From Pyxidicoccus trucidator (lineage in GTDB: Bacteria > Myxococcota > Myxococcia > Myxococcales > Myxococcaceae), in contig NZ_JAAIXZ010000010.1 of assembly GCF_010894435.1 (NCBI RefSeq), forward strand, positions 62,001 to 126,000: DNA of 64,000 nt, written 5' to 3'. Positions within the stretch are counted from its first letter, which is position 1. Every line of letters begins with the position of its first letter. Below, in pieces: positions 61,288-64,000 of this stretch. The notes beneath the pieces are model-generated. The model did no database searches, was not told the DNA's origin, and saw only the letters and a program-made list of their open reading frames with translations. The translations under genes were made by a program, and so were the position numbers.

Positions 61288-64000
61288 TCAGCGCTCCGCC
61301 GGAGCGGCGCGGCCCTGCGAGGTGCTCTTCTTGCCAGACGGCCCGGCCGCCACGGCCGCGCCGACGCCGAACACCAGGTCGTCACGGTCGTTGTAGCTGC
61401 CGGAGGTGCAGGCGCTGGCCGTGCCGCCGTAGCGGAACTGCGCGCGGATGGCGTGCGTGCCCGCCGCGCCCAGGGTGAACGTGTGCGTGAAGACGCGCGC
61501 CACGCCGCCCGCGGTGCAGGCCTGGTTGGTGCTCAGCGCCGTCCAGGCCGGGGTCCCCACATTCGTCGTGTAGTAGAGGTCGAACCGGTCCGTCGTACCC
61601 CAGCACCAGGCCGTCACTTCCACAGTGACCTGCTTGCCAGCGGCGAACGGGCCGTTGTCCACCGTCTTGATGACCACCCGGTCAATGCTCTCGTCGGAGT
61701 GGTACGTGCCGCTGCTGCCATCCGCGCACGAGTCATTGAGGGTGTTGGGCTGGTTGGGCTCGGCGCCGCCGGACAGCGTGCCGCGGCCGTTGACCAGCGT
61801 GGTGCCCGTGTCGCAGCCGCAGACCGTGCCGCAGGCAGGAGCCTGGCGGGCAGTGTCGAAGGCGGCGGCGACCGGCGTGCACACGTTGGAGGTGGTGAAG
61901 CTGCGCGCCGTGCTGTAGGCGCCCGTGCCGCAGGTGTCCGCCGCGCGGGCCCGCCAGTAGTACGCGGTGGAGCTGGAGAGGGCCGGAGTCACCGTCCAGG
62001 CGCTGGCCGCCAGCGTGTTGTTGGAGCGCACCACGTTGGTGAAGGCCGAGTCGGTGGCGACCTGCACTTCGTAGCGGGTGGCACCCGCCACGTCGCTCCA
62101 GTCGAGCGCCGCGGAGGTGGCGACGCCCGTGGCGCCGTCGGCCGGGGTGCTCAGCGTCGGAGCGGCCAGGGTGACGCAGCCGCGCGTGGTGAAGCTGAAC
62201 GTCGAGGACCACGCGCCCGTGCCGCCGCACGAGTTCTTCGCCCTCACGCGCCAGAAGTACGAGGCGTTGGTGGAGAGCACGGGAGAGACGCTCCAGTTGC
62301 TGGCCGCCAGCGTGGTGGCGGTGGCCACGACGTTGGTGAAGGCGGAGTCCGTGGCGACCTGGACCTCATACGTGGAGGCACCCGACACGTCCGCCCAGTC
62401 CAGCGCGGCGGCCGGCTCGACGCCGGTGGCGCCGTTGGCGGGGGTGGACAGGGTGGCGGCGCCCGGCGCGGTGCAGGCCGGCGTGGCGCAGCTGCAAGTG
62501 CTGGCGGGACCGTAGCAGGCGCTCGAGGAGGCCGGGACGACGGAGTAGCAGTACTGCCGGCCGTTGGCGACCTCGGTGTCGGTGTAGCTGGTGCCGGTGA
62601 CGGTGGCGACCTTGGCCTTGCCGAAGTCACAGCCGGCGAAGCCCTCCGTCTTCATCACCCAGTACTGGGAGGCGCCCGCGGACGCCGTCCAGTTGAGGGC
62701 CACCTGGCCGTCACCCGCCGTGGCGGTGTGCGTCGGGGCGGCCGTGGGGCCGGCGGCGCAGCCCGCGTTGACCGGGGCCGGCGTGGAGCAGGCGATGTTG
62801 TGGCGGTTGTAGGCGGCGTAGATGGCCGTCATGTGCGGCGTGCCGTCATTCAGGTTGCCGTTGTCGTCGTCCGCGGCCAGCCACTGCATGTAGCCGTTGG
62901 TGGCGCCACAGCCGTCGGAGGTGCCGGCGGTGCAGTTACAGCCGTGCCACGTGCCGATGTTGCCGCTGCCCTGGTAGAAGACCTTGTTGCCGACGATGAA
63001 GGCGGTGTTGGAGTCGTAGTTGAAGGGCGCCGCCGTCAAGTCACGCGTGACGAGGTCCCAGGCGGCCTGGCGCGCGGGAGACGCGGCGCAGTGCACCTGA
63101 CGGCCGCAGGGGCCGGTGCTGGCGCTGCACATGGGGCACACGAAGTTCTGCGGCGTGGCCGGGACGTTGTTCACGCTGGCCGCCCAGTCCGCGTCGCGCA
63201 CACCGGAGCACTTGGTGTTGCACCACGACTGGCCGGAGACCTGGGCCTCCTGCTGGTTGTAGCCGCTGCCGTCCGGCGTCAGGCCGCAACCGCGGTTGCT
63301 GGTCTGGAAGAAGCCGTAGCCGACGCAGGACGTCTGCAGGCGGTAGATGGCCGCGATGTCCGCGTAGCCCTCGGAGGAGTTGGACAGGGTGCCGTTGGCG
63401 TCGAAGTCGTCCATGCCATGGCCCCACTCGTGGTCGAACACGGCGCCAATCTCACCGGTGTTCCGGCAGCCACCGCCGCTGCGGTAGAAGTTGACGGACG
63501 AGCCGTTCCAGAAGGCGTTGCAGGTGCTGTTGATGTTGACGTTGGAGACCAGCTGGGTGGACGACAGCCAGCTGTTGGTCGGGATCCAGCCGCGAGCCTG
63601 CTCGGCCAGCTTGCCCAGCTCGTAGAAGCTGGAGCGCGCCGCCGCGGTGTTGCCCGCGGAGGTGCCGGCGGGCACGGTGCAGTCGTGGTCGTTGTTCACG
63701 CCACCCAGGTTGATGTTGCCCGTGCCGGAGCTGACGCTGATGGCGCCGCAGCTGTCGGCGACGCGGACGTGCTTGCCGGCCAGCGTGGTGGTGACGGTGC
63801 CGGAGCTGTAGTTGAAGATGCCTGCGGAGTCCGTGAAGTTGTTGGGCGACGCCAGGCCGGTGTTGGCCCACGGCATGGGCGTGTTGGGCTGCATGGTGCC
63901 GCAGACCGTGTTGTCGGCGCAGGTGCCGATGTTGGTGGTCGGGTAGACGCCGCCGGTGATCTGCGCGTCGAAGTAGTGGTTGTCGTCCTCGATGGCGAGG
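61288..64000 (-). CDS. Secreted HExxH metalloprotease with two FN3 domains (N-terminus outside window)
   Basis: The open frame continues past the right edge; 903 residues are visible. The zinc site is FDHEWGHGMDD (HExxH), with SEGYADIAAIYRL about 20 residues later supplying the third ligand, as in M36/M4-type gluzincins. A Cys-rich catalytic subdomain follows (CPMCSASTGPCGRQVHC). Next come an Ig/FN3-like unit (VALNWTASAGASQYWV), two near-identical FN3 domains (LSTPANGATGVEP ... and LSTPADGATGVAT ...), and a C-terminal galactose-binding or PPC-like beta domain. The last residues (GKKSTSQGRAAPAER) are basic. Probably a predation exoenzyme; the signal and propeptide should lie at the 5' end outside the window. 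Confidence 0.88.
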   Translation of the reverse strand, partial: LAIEDDNHYFDAQITGGVYPTTNIGTCADNTVCGTMQPNTPMPWANTGLASPNNFTDSAGIFNYSSGTVTTTLAGKHVRVADSCGAISVSSGTGNINLGGVNNDHDCTVPAGTSAGNTAAARSSFYELGKLAEQARGWIPTNSWLSSTQLVSNVNINSTCNAFWNGSSVNFYRSGGGCRNTGEIGAVFDHEWGHGMDDFDANGTLSNSSEGYADIAAIYRLQTSCVGYGFFQTSNRGCGLTPDGSGYNQQEAQVSGQSWCNTKCSGVRDADWAASVNNVPATPQNFVCPMCSASTGPCGRQVHCAASPARQAAWDLVTRDLTAAPFNYDSNTAFIVGNKVFYQGSGNIGTWHGCNCTAGTSDGCGATNGYMQWLAADDDNGNLNDGTPHMTAIYAAYNRHNIACSTPAPVNAGCAAGPTAAPTHTATAGDGQVALNWTASAGASQYWVMKTEGFAGCDFGKAKVATVTGTSYTDTEVANGRQYCYSVVPASSSACYGPASTCSCATPACTAPGAATLSTPANGATGVEPAAALDWADVSGASTYEVQVATDSAFTNVVATATTLAASNWSVSPVLSTNASYFWRVRAKNSCGGTGAWSSTFSFTTRGCVTLAAPTLSTPADGATGVATSAALDWSDVAGATRYEVQVATDSAFTNVVRSNNTLAASAWTVTPALSSSTAYYWRARAADTCGTGAYSTARSFTTSNVCTPVAAAFDTARQAPACGTVCGCDTGTTLVNGRGTLSGGAEPNQPNTLNDSCADGSSGTYHSDESIDRVVIKTVDNGPFAAGKQVTVEVTAWCWGTTDRFDLYYTTNVGTPAWTALSTNQACTAGGVARVFTHTFTLGAAGTHAIRAQFRYGGTASACTSGSYNDRDDLVFGVGAAVAAGPSGKKSTSQGRAAPAER
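61889..62466 (-). repeat. Tandem FN3 domain duplication within the protease gene
   Basis: Copies at about 61889-62165 and 62190-62466, offset by about 301 bases. The first 43 codons of each are closely matched at the protein level (ATYEVQVATDSAFTNVV-type), and many third positions agree, suggesting recent duplication or conversion. Confidence 0.75.

Overview
The window is high-GC DNA, mostly around 70% G+C by eye, with strong G/C bias at third codon positions. It carries many type II signal-peptide lipoproteins, Asp-Ala-Gly linkers, a Ser/Thr kinase, a multi-PAS sensor, WD40 and PPC repeat proteins, a TonB-dependent receptor and secreted hydrolases. This combination points to a myxobacterium, most likely a Myxococcaceae chromosome (Myxococcus, Corallococcus or Pyxidicoccus type). 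I see no rRNA, tRNA, CRISPR array, insertion sequence or phage block. The genus call is inference, not a database result.

Layout. 1-8.3 kb: a multi-PAS sensor cut by the left edge, a P-domain lipoprotein, an operon of iron alcohol dehydrogenase, thioesterase and exported beta-lactamase-fold protein, then an exported SurE-like phosphatase and an amidase on the minus strand. 8.5-10.5 kb: a large M19-like lipoprotein. 10.7-20.8 kb: a tightly packed plus-strand run of a SWIM/SNF2 helicase, a complete fructose phosphotransferase system in three genes (EIIA-HPr-EI fusion, 1-phosphofructokinase, EIIB-EIIB-EIIC) and an exported DUF885 peptidase. 20.8-27.7 kb: a P1-family autoprocessing aminopeptidase, a lipase-like lipoprotein whose nucleophile serine is replaced by glycine, an ArsR regulator and two secreted proteins. 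27.8-34.5 kb: an outer-membrane uptake locus with tonB divergent from a lipoprotein/TonB-receptor/5'-nucleotidase series, closed by strong hairpins. 34.5-45.2 kb: P450, small cysteine-rich lipoprotein, DUF4114 protein, DUF202 membrane protein, a beta-barrel-like protein, SDR, Ser/Thr kinase and HAD phosphatase. 45.4-52.8 kb: a ten-PPC-repeat lipoprotein, a beta-helix lipoprotein, a WD40 protein and a fused double glycosyltransferase.

52.9-54.4 kb differs from its surroundings. A minus-strand pair, a lipoprotein and a 126-residue partner, lies in a G+C trough (about 46% in the part I counted) with A/T-ending codons, bounded by an inverted repeat on one side and about 490 bases without a recognisable gene on the other. 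The lipoprotein has mirror-symmetric cysteine spacing (CX6CX3C, 20 residues, CX3CX6C) and a C-terminal membrane helix. This is my best candidate for an undescribed, recently acquired system, possibly a kin-discrimination or toxin/accessory pair. That function is inference only.

54.4-64 kb: an extracellular endonuclease-type lipoprotein with Ig-like and lamin-tail domains, a propeller-like protein, a YCII lipoprotein, a cupin, an AI-2E family membrane protein, and a secreted HExxH metalloprotease with duplicated FN3 domains that runs off the right edge. Very long antisense frames (up to about 1,540 codons) occur opposite many genes. They are G+C-skew shadows and are left out.
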